Source of the DNA: Prorocentrum cordatum
Lineage: Eukaryota > Sar > Dinophyceae > Prorocentrales > Prorocentraceae
Reading direction: 5' to 3'
Length of the DNA stretch: 45,394 nucleotides
Assembly: GCA_963575745.1 (NCBI GenBank)
Contig: CAUYUJ010020259.1
Span: forward strand, 237,836-283,229
The translations under genes were made by a program, and so were the position numbers. Each line of letters starts with the position of its first letter. Positions within the stretch are counted from its first letter, which is position 1. The notes below the pieces were generated by a model. It was not told where the DNA came from and searched no databases. It saw only the letters and a program-made list of their open reading frames with translations. Positions 29,451-39,889 of this stretch are shown piece by piece.

Positions 29451-30627
29451 GTGTGCTCCTCGATCGCGTGGGTGACCATCTTCTGCTAGTGACTCGGGCC
29501 GGGGCTAACCTGCTTGCTCCTGAAGGTCGCCATGTTGGCCATTCGTTTCAGGTGGGGGCTGAGGGCCTGGAAGTTGGAGTCGGATCCGCTTCATCTTCCT
29601 GTCCTCCTCCTGATCGTGAAACTGTCTTCGCGCGAAACGTGTCCGGGGTGGTTTCGAGTCGTTTCCTTTTGTGGGGTGTCGCTTGGCAGCTTGGTCTTGG
29701 TCGTGGTCGTCTTGATCTCCGCGTCGTTTGCGGTGGAACGCAGGATGGCGTGCCCGTTCAGGACAAGGAGAGGCTTCGAGGGCGTCGTGGGCGCGCCGAT
29801 GTTTAGCTTGGCGGAGTCCTTCTTGTGAAACTTCTGGCTTGCGAACTGCACATGCAGTCATTGAATTCGATAAGGTGGCCCGAGAGGTTGGGCCTGGCAC
29901 GTGAACAGAAGCTGGATCAGCAGAAACTGGCGATGCAACTATGGGGCCCGCGAGGTCCTGGATCGCGTCGGTCCAGTGTTCTCCTGTGCCCCCTCTCACG
30001 GAGAAGAGTTTCGCAGCGTTCAAATCGTGCTGCGCCTGGTAGCCACAGGATAAGGTACTGGGCAAGATGCGCACTGTCGAGGACGAGATGGGGTCGTCCT
30101 CAGGCGTTTTGACGATGGTTCGTCTTGGCCCTCCTGAGGTTCAGCCTCCAGGCCCCCCCCTCCCAATGGGGGGGGGCCTACTCAAGATGGTGCAGCTGGG
30201 CGCTTGATCGCGCCCCGAAGTGCTAGGCGCTTTTTCTTGGTCCTATCAATGACTCTGGCTTGGGGTGCCAGCCGTCGCCTCTTGCGTTTGTCGCAACCTC
30301 TGGGCCCGGGAGCTGGCTGACGACGTCGAACAGCTTGCAATTGGAATGCTTGCGCGCCAACCAGCCCGGGTAGGTCGGGTGAGCGGTGAACTTGGACAAA
30401 GGCTTGTTTTCCCGCACTTCGAACAATAATAGCATGTTTGTCTCACTGTGGGGGCATTGTGCGGCGAGCGCGGAAACTGGATTGACGTCGCAAACAGCGT
30501 TCCTGATCTCCGAGGGAACTGATTCACGCCACGTCGCGCACCTCTTCCAGGATTTCTCTCTCTTGCCGCGCTCGGGCCAGTTCGGGCCATCGGGTCCGCG
30601 GGTGCGCGTAGCTCGTTGTTCGGCAGG
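29451..30627 (-). other. Minus-strand element interior, not recognised
   Basis: Several minus frames of 70-250 codons without a familiar domain; one contains AKLNIGAPTTPSKPLLVLNG. A run of G and C near 30155-30175 forms a short inverted repeat (GGCCCCCCCC / GGGGGGGGCC). Confidence 0.3.
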
Positions 30628-31722
30628 TTATGCGGTCGTTTTCCCTGGCAGCGCCTCCAGTGAACAATTGCTTGTTGAAATACTTTGGGTGGATGGCCGT
30701 CGTTCCAAGACTCTGAGTGCGTCGGCTTCCACTCGCGTGGACACGTAGTATCCGTGGCGTTCGGGTCGGGAGCAGGCTGCAATGCCTCTTGCTCCTCTTG
30801 CTCCTCCTGATCGCCCAGTCCCAAAATGCTTCGGGCCTGTCTGATCCTTGACCGCGTTGTTGTAGCAGGTGAAAGCCCCGGCATGTTCTTCGCCTTTCCG
30901 ACCCTCGACCTCGCCGAGACCGTGGCGCTGGGAGACAGGCTGGGCGTGCTCGGGGCATTCCTCAGTCGCGATCGCGCCGACGCTGAAGGTGGAGACACCC
31001 GCGCTCTGGATGGTAGTGCTCTCGCCGACGCTGCAGGTGGAGGCGCCGGCGCTCTGTCTCACCGACGCTGGTGGAGACGGCGGCGCTCTGGATGATGATG
31101 CCTTGCCTTCCCCAGTGAACTCGAGAGGGCACGGGTGCGCTGAGCTCTTCCAGGCTTTCTCAATCGCTGTCGGTCGTGGTTCTTTCGCAGTGAGCACCCG
31201 GTAATGTCCAGCTGCCAAGGTTATCCGAACCGTCTGCTTCGTAGTTGCGTCGCCTGGTGCCGCGTGCAACTGCCGTGCCCCGGATTCCGCCTTCTCCCAC
31301 ACTGCGTAATCGGTCTGCGTCGCGGCCGCTGCAGCACGCATCGTAGTTGAGCTCGCCCGAACCCCGTTACGCGCCGCCTCGGCCGCCTCTTTCTGATCGT
31401 ATTTTCTGGCTCCGCACGACTTCCTAGCACTGCAGACCAGGAGTCGCAGCTGTGCTTAGCGAGCGCCCCCAGGTGTCCAAGTAGTAGGTCCTTTGGCAGG
31501 TTCCGCTTCGGCTTCGTCTGTAGGGCTCTCATGCCCTAGGTAGCCGCCAGGAAAAAAACAATCCCTGCCACCGCCGCAGTCGCTCTTTCCGAAGTAGCCC
31601 TTCCACGGTGGCGGCTGCGGTCCAGTTGGCGCTGATGGAGTTGCTGGTGGAGCTGCGTCCTTAGGGTTATGATTGTCCGCCGCGGCTGGGGCCATGTCGA
31701 CATCGTCGCCAATGTGTGCCAT
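30628..31722 (-). pseudogene. Possible OTU-like cysteine protease module in the minus-strand element
   Basis: Two pieces in different frames look like the two ends of an OTU fold. GYFGKSDCGGGRDCFFPGGY (near 31600) recalls the D-G-x-C-x-F block with the catalytic Cys. TVRITLAAGHYRVLTAKEPR (near 31190) recalls the C-terminal strand ending in His-Tyr. The middle is scrambled by frame changes. OTU-family proteases cleave ubiquitin-like tags and occur in some retroelements. Nothing here proves activity, and chance resemblance is possible. Confidence 0.28.
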
Positions 31723-32117
31723 AGGCTTCGGCAGTGGCGGTGTAGCTGGAGCTGGCGTGCCCTAAGCCGTCGTGCTCCGTGCGGTAGGAAGGGTGCCTCG
31801 ACGATCCTTTCCTCGGCGGTGCAAGAGACGCGACGATGCTGCGCTTGAACGTGCAGATCTGGTCCTTCTCGATGCCAGCCAAGTCGGCCTGCGTGAACCA
31901 TGTGCGCTTCGATTTCATCGATATGTTCGACGCGTGCTTGAATCATCTGGCGGCCGCCCACGCTCCAACCTCGGCCTGCGTGGACCAATGTTCTGGGCAT
32001 GTCTGCAGCCACCCCAAACGGGTTGAATCTCAGCTTGGACCATGTCAGTGGAGAGGGCGCCGAGGCTGCAGTTCCCCGACGGCCTATAGACAGGGCGCCC
32101 CTTGGCCGAGCTCGCAA
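31723..32117 (-). pseudogene. Unrecognised minus-strand coding-like segment
   Basis: Reads KLRFNPFGVAADMPRTLVHA, QARVEHIDEIEAHMVHAGRL and RVSCTAEERIVEAPFLP in one frame with protein-like composition. It lies between the ORF1-like and OTU-like parts and probably belongs to the element polyprotein. Function unknown. Confidence 0.35.
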
Positions 32118-32345
32118 CAGAAGCGGCCCTTATAAACTATTGACTCATCGCTTCCTGCTTTCGCAAGTGGTGCCATACTGGCAAGCTTTAACTTCTCTGT
32201 GCGTGTATGAGCACCCCCGCAGGGGAGGGCCACTTCATAATCTGGTCGAGGTCCGCCTCTCTGGTGATCAGAATAGCCGTCGCCCCCGTTGTGTGCGCCG
32301 CCGCCCCTGTGGTCTTCATGATGAGACCTGCCATGTCCGAGTTCA

Positions 32346-32919
32346 CTAGAAGAGACGCGATGGCAACTGAGCGCAGTAACCAGGGCATCGCCTGACACGT
32401 ACTGCGGCCGTCTTCAAAAATGTGCTCGCCACCGTTTCGTCATCCTTGACCCCTCGTGGGGGCCCGGCGTGACGCGGTGTTGGCGATCCCGTTTCGTTGA
32501 TCTGGCAAGTTGTCGGCCTCGGCCCAGCGAGTGTCTCGAACATGGCTTCCGCCGAAGTGGTTCCTGTCTGGGGCGTGGGGCGGCCGAAGCGGACGAACGC
32601 GATGCCCTCTGGTTTGTCGGTGATGCTGCCGGGCCAGGACTTGGAAGCCTCGAACTCTTTAGCGGGCCGGCAACTTACCGCGATCGGCATTCTCGTCGAG
32701 CGACGTGGTCTTCAGCTGGGAAGCCTTCAGCACTTCTGCTTTTCCCCGGGGCTGCGGTGACGCAACTCGCCTCCCATCCTTCTCCTCGGCCTGCTTGGAC
32801 TGGGACATTGATGAAATTTGGCTGGCGGTGCCGTCCAAGAGCTGTTTGAGTCGCGTTTGGACCTCCGCCTCTGTGACCCTCATCTTCCTGGCCCGAACCT
32901 GTCGCAGCAGTGGTCGCAC
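32346..32919 (-). pseudogene. ORF1-like start of the minus-strand element
   Basis: Two overlapping frames. First RARKMRVTEAEVQTRLKQLL with a Gln/Ser/Lys-rich tail, then EFEASKSWPGSITDKPEGIA and FVRFGRPTPQTGTTSAEAMF. A helical, charged start followed by a compact domain fits a LINE ORF1, but I recognise no specific family. More minus-strand sequence to 33317 (DGINQIAWDEVALSVAGLLG) may be its N-terminus. Confidence 0.35.
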
Positions 32920-33155
32920 ATTCCGCGAAGTTGGGTGGGTCCTTCGAGGCTGGCTCGGGCGACTGTCGCTGAGGTGGCGGGGCCTATGGCGCTTCGACTC
33001 CAGACGCGCCTAGCTTCTCAGTGGGTGACTGCAAGGCCGACGTGATATGTGAAACCTGGGCCTGCAACTGTGACATCTGGCGGCGCGCCCTCGTCGCCGC
33101 GGCCGCAGGCGGCCCCCCCCATCTTTGATCCGCCCGCGAGCGGGCCTTCGTCGGT

Positions 33156-33879
33156 GTGGTCGTCATCTCCAAGAAGGCCCGCCACCGAGAGTGCAACCTC
33201 GTCCCAGGCTATCTGATTGATGCCGTCGCCACCATCCGCTTCTGGCAAGGGGCCAGGCCTGACGACCCCGGGGGCGCGGCGGTCCAGGAGGGTGGTGGCG
33301 GAATCGTCAACATTCACGACTACGGCTTGTCAGCGCGTGACCGCCGCGCGATCGGCGGGGCGCGGTGGCGCGTCGCTTCGCGGGCCGCCGCGTGTCCTGA
33401 GCGGCGGGCGGCGGTGATTGGCGGCGGCTTCAGCTTTGCCCGCGACCCGCCCATGGACTACCTCAGCCCCAGCGCCGACCGCGAGACAGAGGGCGCTCGA
33501 ACCCGACGCGATGCAGGCGGGGCGGAGCAGGGGCGGCACGGAGGAGGATGTCGCGCCACTATTCAACGCCATGTCCAGCCCCGCTGGTGGCAACTGCTTT
33601 TCGACGGCGCGTTGGAGATCACCGCGGACCCCCCGACGCACTCCAACGCAGCCGCTCAGGCTAGCTCGATTCTGGACGCTGGAGGTCGCGACGGTCAGCG
33701 ACTGCATTCTGGGCGATCGCGCTCCTCTCGCGCTCGCCATTGCGGCGATGGCCGAGGTCACTGTCGGGGGGCAGCCCATCCCGAGCTTTATTTTCGGCGC
33801 CGGCTGTTGCAGGCAGAACTTCGACTCCTTCGCCCAGGGCGCGGCTGTCTCGATCGGATCGGTCTACTCGAAGCTCTAG
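33156..33879 (+). pseudogene. LINE apurinic-type endonuclease domain, degraded
   Basis: Would nick target DNA to prime reverse transcription. It begins ISKKARHRECNLVPGYLIDA and continues GIVNIHDYGLSARDRRAIGG, matching the N-V-H-N-F strand of this family. IGGGFSFARDPPMDYLSP follows, where the usual G-D-F-N has become G-G-F-S, losing the catalytic Asp. Frame 1 then gives CILGDRAPLALAIAAMAEVT, a degraded S-D-H-A-P motif. The stop is at 33877-33879. The fold is recognisable; the enzyme is dead. Confidence 0.6.
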
Positions 33880-34439
33880 GAGACGAGGCAGGTCATGGCG
33901 CTTGCTGCGCAGCGCGCGCTATCGGAACTCCAGAGACAGCCCGTCGCCAGCACCCGCGGCTCCGCCAGAGGCCCAACTGGTTGCGCTGCGGAGCTTTTCC
34001 CGAACTGTCTTGCGGCGCGACGCGCATCTTGGCGCCCGCTTGCCCGTCGCCGAGCTGGCCCAAGCGTGCCCCGAAGCCCATGGGCACCCCCAGCTTCATT
34101 CACGTCTCCCTCGTGATGAACGCGGATTGGGCCGAGACTCAGAGGGGCGAGGCTGCCCGACATCTACAGCAGCAACGACGCCTCGCTGACCGACTGCGCC
34201 GTCTTCAGGGTCTTGTATCGGCCGAGCGACAGCCCCAGTTGTGGCGCTCATCGGGCCGGTGCAAGCGGCCCGCTGGCATCGCGATGGCGAACCGCTCGCG
34301 AGCGCGGGGGGCTGGCCCCGCCCTGGCGAAAGGCGCTGGCAGCATGGCGGCTGCCCTCTCCGATCACTGGGGGCCGATCTTCAGCGCCAAGGATGCCGGC
34401 GCGGGTGGCGCCCGCGAGCGCCCGGCCCAAGGACCGCCT

Positions 34440-35640
34440 ACCCAGATTGGAGGACGTCGCGCGCGTCGCCCGCCACTCTGGGGCGTCGGCACCAGGCCCA
34501 GACCGACTATCGTATAGTGCATGGGCCGAAACGGATGGAGCGCGCGAGATCCCGTTAGAGCTGATGTCGGACATTATGGCTGGCATGCCAGCCCCAGTGC
34601 ATGTCAACAACTCACTCAGAGTTCGCCTTCGCCCCCAAGTGCGGCGAGCCCGAAGACATCGGAGCCTGCTGCGGCTCGGCTGGGCAGGCGCGCCCGGTGA
34701 GATGCGAGAGCGCCGATTCCGAGATTGTTGCTGCGCGTCTGGCCTGGCGCGCCCGGCCCGTCGTGAAATCAGAATGCCACGAGGCCCAGCGGGGTTTCAT
34801 CCCTGGCCGCTCCTCTGTGACGCACATTCCTAACCTGGGCGCGAAGGCGCGCCTTGCTGGCCTGACTGACGAGAGGGAGAGGCGCGCGCCGTTTTTAGCG
34901 AGCGGGGCCTCCCCGAGCATGGCTCGGACCTGGCTCATTTGCTGCGTCGAGGCGATCGGCGTGCCGAACCACTTCCGCCTCCTGGTCAACGGCCTGCGCG
35001 CGATGCCGCTTCGGAACAGAAGCGCGCTGCCTCTTCGACATCGACGGCAGGGTCATGCAGTTAGGCCCGTTCAGCGGGGTCGCCTGGTCGATCGCCCTGG
35101 ACCCCTTCGTCGGCCACCTCAAGTCGAATCTTATTCGCGAGCCCACTCGTCTTCTCTTCACCAGCCACGCTGGCCCGACGGACTCCGGAGGCGTTGCCGC
35201 GTGCCGCGCGCGAGCACTGTCACCTCATCCTCGTCGCAATGGCCGGGCTGGTCGAACCATTCGAGGCCGTGCGAGTGCTTGCATATATTGGCCCTTCCAC
35301 CTTTTTGAATGCATTGCTGTTATGTTGTGGGGCCTCTTTGATGCAGCAGGCTGCCGCGCGATCCCGATCCGTCTTGCAGCCGTGGCAACAGCATGGGAGA
35401 ACATCGACGTCGCGAACATGGCCACTACCTTGGGGTCATGATGGGCCCGAGAGCTACGCCGATGGACCAATGAACCAAACTTTGCAAGGAGTGGGCGATC
35501 CGCGGGGCGGACCTGGGCTCGACGCGAATGCCCGCGCGAGCCTCCATTGTCCTCTACAACGTGACGGCCGTGACGACGATGGGCTACACTGCCCAGTTCT
35601 TCGAGCCCGTGAGGAAGCGCGGGAGGGCCGGGCACGGGCT
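34440..35640 (+). pseudogene. LINE reverse transcriptase, frameshifted
   Basis: Pieces of a non-LTR RT occur across three frames: GASAPGPDRLSYSAW and VHVNNSLRV (frame 1); AQRGFIPGRSSVTHIPNLGA, then FLASGASPSMARTWLICCVE (frame 2), where the catalytic F-D-x-x-A-F-P-S has lost its Asp; GPFSGVAWSIALDPFVGHLK (frame 3), the motif-B region; and SIVLYNVTAVTTMGYTAQFF (frame 1, near 35540) from the thumb. Order is correct and contiguous. No F-A-D-D is readable. An old, inactive copy. Confidence 0.7.
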
Positions 35641-36142
35641 GCTCCAGCGCGTTCGCCTTCAACGCGTTCTTCGGTCTGAAGAAATGGCTGAATGGCGCCG
35701 AGTCGACGTCCACGCGCTGACTGCTCCACGCCGAGGCGTGCCGCGCGGCCGCCATCTCTATCGAGGGTTGGCAGATGGCGCGGGATCTCCTCCAGGGCGG
35801 GGCCTCATTTGCGCGCCCGATTTTTGGCGTGATCGCTGAGCGCTGGCCCCCCGACTACTGCGCCATCCCGAAGGCCGTCGCCCAGAAGCTGGAGGACGCG
35901 CGCCACCGCGTGATCGGGTCATGGCGCTGGCGGACATTTCGAGCGTGACGCGGCGCAAGAAGCTGAACTCGCAATCGTGGGGCCAAAGGGCCATTGCGCG
36001 ACACTGATGCGACGACCACGGAAGCGGAGCCAGGGCTTCTCCTACGACGTGTGTGATGCACTAAAACCTCGACAAGGACTTCGCTGAGCTGCTGGAGCGT
36101 CGCCTACCTCGATTTTTACCGGATCTTGCCCCTCGCGTTTTT

Positions 36143-36628
36143 TTGGCTGCCCCCCCTGACCTCCCAGAGCGTTGGCGCCGTCTGCGGGGCATCCGGAAGC
36201 GGCGGCGCTCTTCGGCGGGGGCATGGCCGATCGCCTGGACGCTGGCGGGCGGTTGGGCTACGAGGGACAGGATGCATGTGATGGTCAAGAGAGAATGCAT
36301 TCTTGGATGCCGTGGATCCCTAGACCGCCAGCAGCGCCATGTTTTCCAGTGCCACACCTTCGTGAACGCCCTCCAGATCAGCGAGAACCATGTCCAGGGC
36401 CCCGCCTTCCTGACCAACGTCGGCCTGCCCACGCACGATCAGCGGTGCTCCGAGGAGCTCCTGCGGCGCTCGTGCAAGACGGTGTGCATGGCTTTCGCGC
36501 TGTACCATGACATCGAGGATTGCAGCCGGTTTTGCGCCGACGCGCTCATGGGGCATGCCCCCGCGGCCCGCGCTGCCGCCGCGCGCGTCTGGGCGTGGGG
36601 GGAGGTTCCGTTCTCAGGGGTGTCTTAG
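36143..36628 (+). pseudogene. LINE ORF2 C-terminal CCHC zinc-finger region
   Basis: Open frame of 161 codons. GGWATRDRMHVMVKRE is followed by CILGCRGSLDRQQRHVFQC, a C-x3-C-x9-H-x3-C arrangement like the nucleic-acid-binding finger at the C-terminus of LINE ORF2. Then LRRSCKTVCMAFALYHDIED and an Ala/Arg-rich end. This stretch alone is uninterrupted from ATG to stop (36626-36628). The minus strand is also open but lacks motifs. Confidence 0.6.
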
Positions 36629-36631
36629 CTC

Positions 36632-36766
36632 TTCCTTCTCCTCCTGCTTCTTCCACCTCCTCCTCCTTCTCCTCCTCGTCCTCCGCCTCCTCCTCCGCCT
36701 CCTCCTCCTCCTCCTCCTCCTTCTCACTCCTCCTCCTCCTCCTCCTCCTCCTCCTCCTCCTCGACC
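36632..36766. repeat. CTC/TCC pyrimidine array at the LINE 3' edge
   Basis: Pyrimidine triplets beginning just after the LINE stop. It mirrors the array at 24405-24506. It could be the target into which the LINE inserted or a microsatellite-type LINE tail. Confidence 0.9.
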
Positions 36767-37529
36767 CCTCGAGGGTGCCCATGGACCTTGGCATTCGCTT
36801 CCTCAGCTGGCAGGCGCGTGGAGGCGTTGCGCGGCATGGTCGTGATATGCGTATGATTCCTGCTCCCAGCTCACGCGTGGCCTCGATGGTTGCCGCTTGC
36901 GGCCTCGCGTTCGACAACATGGACCTCGGCCCGCTGGGGCCGTCGCTCAAGGACCAGCCGAACTCGTCTGATGATGAAGACTCTCCGAACGAGCGAAGCC
37001 TGACGCCCTGGAGCCAGTGGGATAAGAGCACCCTTCGCCCGCAGACGCAGACTTGGAGGTCAGGGGTGAGATCCGCGCTGCGGCACCGCAGCCCCCACCT
37101 CCGCCGACCCTCTACGAGGATGGCGCCATATCGGACGACGAGTTTCAGTGCATCTCTGGCCCGCGACCACAGCCGCCTGCTGCGTGGCAAGTTTGTCCGC
37201 CAGCTACTACTGGCACATCCCCGTCGCAGCACGTCGGGCCCGCCGCCTCCAGGAGCAGATGCCGACGTCCTTCGCTGTCTTGAATCCTCTGCTTCCTCTG
37301 CTGCCTCGACGATGCCATCGGCCCGCTACATGAGGTCTTCGTTGCTACCGGCCCCGCCGATCCTGCAGCGAGCACCTCGTCGGCGAGTCGCGCTGGCGAT
37401 CTACAACCCGCGGCGCATACTCCTGGCGCCGCGCACGTACTTCCTGGGCGCCAGCCTCCTGCTGCACAAGATGCGCATGCACCTCCAGAACATCAGCCTC
37501 CTGCTGCACAAGAGCTTCCAGCTGCCCTG
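36767..37529 (+). other. Coding-like stretch, not recognised
   Basis: A plus frame is open from the pyrimidine array to 37530. It contains SMVAACGLAFDNMDLGPLGP and LKDQPNSSDDEDSPNERSLT. A second frame gives PPPTLYEDGAISDDEFQCIS. The phrase LLLHK occurs twice near the end because CCTGCTGCACAAG is repeated (37457, 37499). Probably a decayed exon or element; no family recognised. Confidence 0.3.
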
Positions 37530-37892
37530 ATGCGTTTTCTGATGTACAACTTGCCGCAGCTGGACACAAGCCGAGCCGAGACGCAGAACGCCTCCGTCGG
37601 CCTCCTCGACGGCGATCCATACTTTGTCGCCTTGGCTCTTGGAGTTGATGATGCGCCTGCTGGTGCTCAATCTGATGATGCTGATGACCCTGCTTTCGTC
37701 GCCTTCGCGGGCTTCGAGGGCGCCCTCCCCGACTTCGCGCCCTTCGACCACGAGTCGCTGGATGCGTGCGGCGGCCGCCCCACGTTCGTGGACCCCGTCG
37801 CCACCTTCGACGCTTGCTGCGTCGCCGCCTCCGCCGCCGACCGCATCGCCGCGCCCGTGAGAGTGCCAGAGGGCGCGCGGCCGAGCGAGTAG
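37530..37892 (+). CDS. Hypothetical acidic protein, 120 residues
   Basis: ATG at 37530 (MRFLMYNLPQLDTSRAETQN), stop at 37890-37892. Strongly acidic and Ala/Asp/Phe-rich, with ALGVDDAPAGAQSDDADDPA and FEGALPDFAPFDHESLD, and a Cys pair in TFDACCVAAS. No basic clusters, signal peptide or membrane segment. The composition is protein-like and unlike a microsatellite. Upstream sequence is also open, so this may be the C-terminal part of a longer gene. Family unknown. Confidence 0.4.
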   Translation: MRFLMYNLPQLDTSRAETQNASVGLLDGDPYFVALALGVDDAPAGAQSDDADDPAFVAFAGFEGALPDFAPFDHESLDACGGRPTFVDPVATFDACCVAASAADRIAAPVRVPEGARPSE

Positions 37893-37920
37893 CGTGCGGG
37901 AGGGGGATTCTGCCCCCCAG

Positions 37921-38085
37921 GGACGCTCGCTCCTCTTCCTCCACCTCCTCTTCCTCCTCCTCCTCCTCCTCTTCCTCCCCCTCCTCCCCCTCCTCCTCCT
38001 CCTTCTCCTCCTCCTCCTCCTCCTCCTCCTGCTCGTACTCGTACTCCTGCTCCTCCTCCTTCTCTCTCCAGCTCTTCCATGCCCC
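37921..38085. repeat. CTC/TCC pyrimidine array
   Basis: Pyrimidine triplets with a CTCGTACTCGTACTC interruption near 38033. Poly-Ser/Leu and poly-Glu frames are artefacts. Confidence 0.92.
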
Positions 38086-38204
38086 TGCCTCCCCTCTCCC
38101 CTGTGCGCTCGGCCTCCTCTGCGCTCCTGTCCTTAATCTGCGTGCAAGAGCGCGAGGCGAGCGGCGTGACCGCAGCAGGGCGGGATCGCGCAAGAACTGT
38201 CCGT

Positions 38205-38340
38205 TGCATCGGCCTGCGGGGCCCTCCCCGGCCTGCGGGTCCCTCCCGGGCCTGCGGGCCCCGTCCCAGTCTGTGGCCCCTCTGCCTGCTTGCCCCGACC
38301 CGCGGGTCACCCACCTGGCCCTCTTCCTCTCCGGGCTGTG
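38205..38340 (+). repeat. GC-rich dispersed repeat related to 15960-16110
   Basis: Repeated CGGCCTGCGGGGCCCTCCC units, then CTTGCCCCGACCCGCGGGT and a CGGGCTG further on, in the same order as at 15960-16145. The two loci share an ancestor. Confidence 0.6.
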
Positions 38341-38500
38341 GCCTGCCCAGCATGGACGCGTCTTGAGGGACAACGCCCCCGCCCCGGCGTCGACAGCCTG
38401 CAGGCTCTGCGGGGTGTTGGCGCACGTCGCGGGGTGGCTCAACGGATAATTCAACGCCGTGCAGAAGTAATCAGCTAACGCAACACCCGCGGCTAGCTCA
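38341..38500. other. No recognisable gene; short repeated GGCTCAACGGA phrase
   Basis: GTGGCTCAACGGATAA (near 38431) recurs as GCTAGCTCAACGGACA (near 38491). No tRNA or other RNA fold is completed. Confidence 0.35.
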
Positions 38501-38735
38501 ACGGACAGCTCCTCCTCCTCCTCCTCCTCCTCCCCCTCCTCCTCCTCTTCTTTTCCTCCTCCTCCTCCTCCTCCTCCTCCTCCTCCTCCTCCCTCTCCTT
38601 CTCGTACTCCTCTTCCTCCTCCTCTTCTTCCTCCTCTTCCTCCTCCTCTTCCTCCTCCTCCTCCTCCTCCTCCTCCTCCTCCCCTCCCTCTCCCCCTTCT
38701 CCTCCTCCCTCTCTTCCCCCCCCCTCCTTGGCCGT
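38501..38735. repeat. CTC/TCC pyrimidine array
   Basis: Long pyrimidine-triplet run with CTT interruptions and a CTCGTACTC break, as in the array at 37921. Frames across it on both strands are artefacts. Confidence 0.93.
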
Positions 38736-39525
38736 TTCACAGCAAGGCTCCCCAAGCCCTCCGCGGGCCTGGGGTCCGCGCGCGGTGGCCTCCGCGCCGG
38801 GCGCCCAGCCACGCGGACCCAGGCGCCGCATGGGGCCATGGCCCAGGGCTGGGCTCGCCGCCGGCTGCGCCGTCCGCCCAGCCGGGCTCCAGCTCGCTCC
38901 CCTGCCAGGCGCGGCCCTCCCACGCCCTCTCCAATTTTTTTGTGGCGATATGTGTATGTGTGTATGTCATATATGATATACATCGATCTGTATGGGTTCA
39001 TGCTTATATAACCATCTGGACCCTGGCCCATGGCGCCGTTGTGCGTGACAGCCGCGTTCGGCAACCACGCTGCCCACTCTCCTCCGTCGTTCCCGTTCCT
39101 CCTCCTCCTCCACCTCCGCCACTTGATTCCCCTGGTCTGCGGCTGGCCGCGACCGCTTAGCTCGCATCCCACATTCGATAAGTGAATCCTCTGGCCTGCG
39201 GTCGGCGCGAGGGGCGGGGAATTCGTTACTTTTTCTGGCAGTTTCACAGTCATCAACGTTTGTTTTGGCGGCCGCGTTGCCCCCCTTTTCTCCCCACGGC
39301 TCGGCCTCATCCTCTTTATAGTCTCGCTTAGTTTTGCTGCACGAGCCAAGGTTTTGCGCACGCGCTCGCCTATTGCGGGTTAGTCCTTGTGTGGTTCTGG
39401 GTTGGTTGGTGTACTTCAGAATGTTCATCGCTCGTCGCAGGGGAGTGCGATTGTTTTGCGGGGAAATACACAAGGAACTGAGTATAAACCATAACCATCT
39501 GGAACATAACGCGTGTTATGTATGC
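38736..39525. other. Mixed sequence without recognisable gene
   Basis: GC-rich to about 38930, then a TATGTGTGTATG / CATATATGATATAC patch near 38945-38985 and moderate-GC sequence. Minus frames up to 287 codons come from the neighbouring pyrimidine array. No motif found. Confidence 0.4.
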
Positions 39526-39600
39526 GTCGCCCTTCCCCCCTCCGCCCTCCTCCCACCCCCCCTCTCCCCCCTCCCCCCCTTCTCCACCCCCTTCACAATT
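39526..39600. repeat. C-rich CCCTCC/CCCCC tract
   Basis: Poly-C and CCCTCC runs. No gene. Confidence 0.85.
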
Positions 39601-39889
39601 ACTAAATATGAATACTACTATCCCTCTTCCCCTGATGGCGTGCTGGGAGTAGTAGACCCCCCCGCGTACTCTTTTGTTACACACAGGATTCCCGGGAGTT
39701 GGGTTTTCGCTTGCGTTTTTTTTTCAAAATGCTGCTCTCGCTGAGGCGCTGGCCTCATTTCTGCTCCCGAATCGTTCCGAATCGTGCTCCCGCTGCAGCG
39801 TGGGCCTCATTTTCGGATCGGTGTTTTGCCTCCGTCGTTCAGGATGGCGTTCTCGCCCCAGCGCGGGCCTCTTTCTCGCGCGCCCATCC
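39601..39889. other. No recognisable gene
   Basis: Includes similar phrases TGGGCCTCATTTTCGG (39800) and CTGGCCTCATTTCTGC (39750), a hint of an old duplication of about 50 bp (GCTCTCGC/GCTCCCGC ... AGCG ... GGCCT). No protein. Confidence 0.35.

Larger units (their letters stand above)
26493..33317 (-). mobile_element. Second LINE-type element, minus strand, decayed
   Basis: Reading leftward from about 33300: an ORF1-like part, a possible OTU-like part, a weak endonuclease-like part and a clear RT (28265-26493). Order and strand are consistent for about 6.8 kb, and plus-strand LINE remains bracket it. Frames change often, so it is inactive. Confidence 0.5.
33140..36630 (+). mobile_element. 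LINE-type retrotransposon, endonuclease-RT-zinc finger part, plus strand
   Basis: Endonuclease, RT and C-terminal CCHC finger remains occur in the usual LINE ORF2 order on the plus strand with many frameshifts. The 3' end abuts a pyrimidine array at 36632. It may be the continuation of the copy that starts at 24507. Confidence 0.7.

Noticed and set aside
38425-38500. tRNA-like sequence (GTGGCTCAACGGATAA)
   Set aside because: D-arm-like words only. No T-loop GGTTC-type motif and no closing acceptor stem at the right distance.
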